NCBI GenBank assembly: GCA_947490035.1
Contig: CANLGS010000361.1
Location: 1 to 5,302, forward strand
From: Gemmataceae bacterium
GTDB taxonomy: Bacteria; Planctomycetota; Planctomycetia; Gemmatales; Gemmataceae
Direction: 5' to 3'
DNA length: 5,302 nucleotides
Part shown: piece after piece, positions 5,215-5,302 of the stretch
Layout of the letters: every line of letters begins with the position of its first letter
Position numbering within the stretch: the first letter of the stretch is position 1
Program-made: the position numbers and the translations under genes
The notes under the pieces: generated by a model
Told to the model about the DNA's origin: nothing
The model's database searches: none
The model's input: only the letters and a program-made list of their open reading frames with translations

Positions 5215-5292
5215 CGGGAGTGTACTCATCACGCTCCGCGTGATGTTCGCGACCGGGAGTGTAGTCATCACGCTCCGCGTGATGTTCGCGAC
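5215..5292. repeat. Two tandem 39-bp REP-like units
   Basis: Units 5215-5253 and 5254-5292 differ at a single base (C at 5225, G at 5264). Each begins CGGGAGTGTA and contains the perfect hairpin CATCACGC-TCC-GCGTGATG (stems 5227-5234/5238-5245 and 5266-5273/5277-5284), followed by TTCGCGAC. In the second unit GTAG sits at 5261-5264, one base before the stem, as in REP elements. The sequence after the second unit (CGTGTTCGGG) resembles the stretch just before the first (CGTGTCGGG), so more units may follow beyond the window. The period of 39 is a multiple of three, so the array stays open in translation, which produces the false upstream extension of the 4114-5109 gene. Confidence 0.85.
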
Positions 5293-5302
5293 GTGTTCGG
5301 GC

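Noticed and set aside
4114..5271. A 385-residue version of the exported protein
   Set aside because: The extra 54 residues are Arg-rich, begin in the 39-bp repeats, have no ribosome binding site, and would place the signal peptide internally.
5215..5292. CRISPR array
   Set aside because: The 39-bp units abut directly, with no unique spacers, and each unit is a hairpin plus a constant flank.

Overview
This window looks like a piece of a high-GC planctomycete chromosome, probably Gemmataceae. The evidence is protein-level recognition: a Uma2/DUF820 nuclease-fold protein, a protein ending in the HVRGCWVVDLVLGK tail typical of a greatly expanded planctomycete family of unknown function, and a lysine-rich exported protein of a kind common in that phylum. 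I could not run a search to confirm the taxon.

Layout: positions 1-147 hold the 3' end of a + strand gene cut by the window edge, followed by a hairpin that could end its transcript. All other genes are on the - strand. In transcription order from the right they are: an exported protein of unknown function (4114-5109) with its own strong intrinsic terminator (4050-4093); a secreted S9B dipeptidyl-peptidase (1571-3808); a cytosolic planctomycete-family protein (963-1574) that overlaps the peptidase stop by four bases (GTGA) and is probably translationally coupled to it; and a Uma2-family protein (210-776) with a strong ribosome binding site.

The most unusual content is between the genes. The 777-962 gap holds a fossil 3' end of a second, diverged copy of the planctomycete-family gene (804-851), then a 104-bp inverted pair of REP-like hairpins (853-956). 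The right edge (5215-5292) carries two tandem 39-bp units of what appears to be the same hairpin family: the TCC loop and flanking GGAGTGTRGT are kept while both sides of the stem have changed together. The 305-bp gap at 3809-4113 holds an unrelated 189-bp composite palindrome (3852-4040) made of four triloop hairpins inside imperfect inverted ends. No transposase, RAYT, tRNA, rRNA or CRISPR array is visible.

Functionally, the peptidase and its overlapping partner form the only convincing operon. The Uma2 gene may be cotranscribed with them or use its own promoter. The exported protein is a separate transcription unit. No pathway links the genes on sequence evidence alone.
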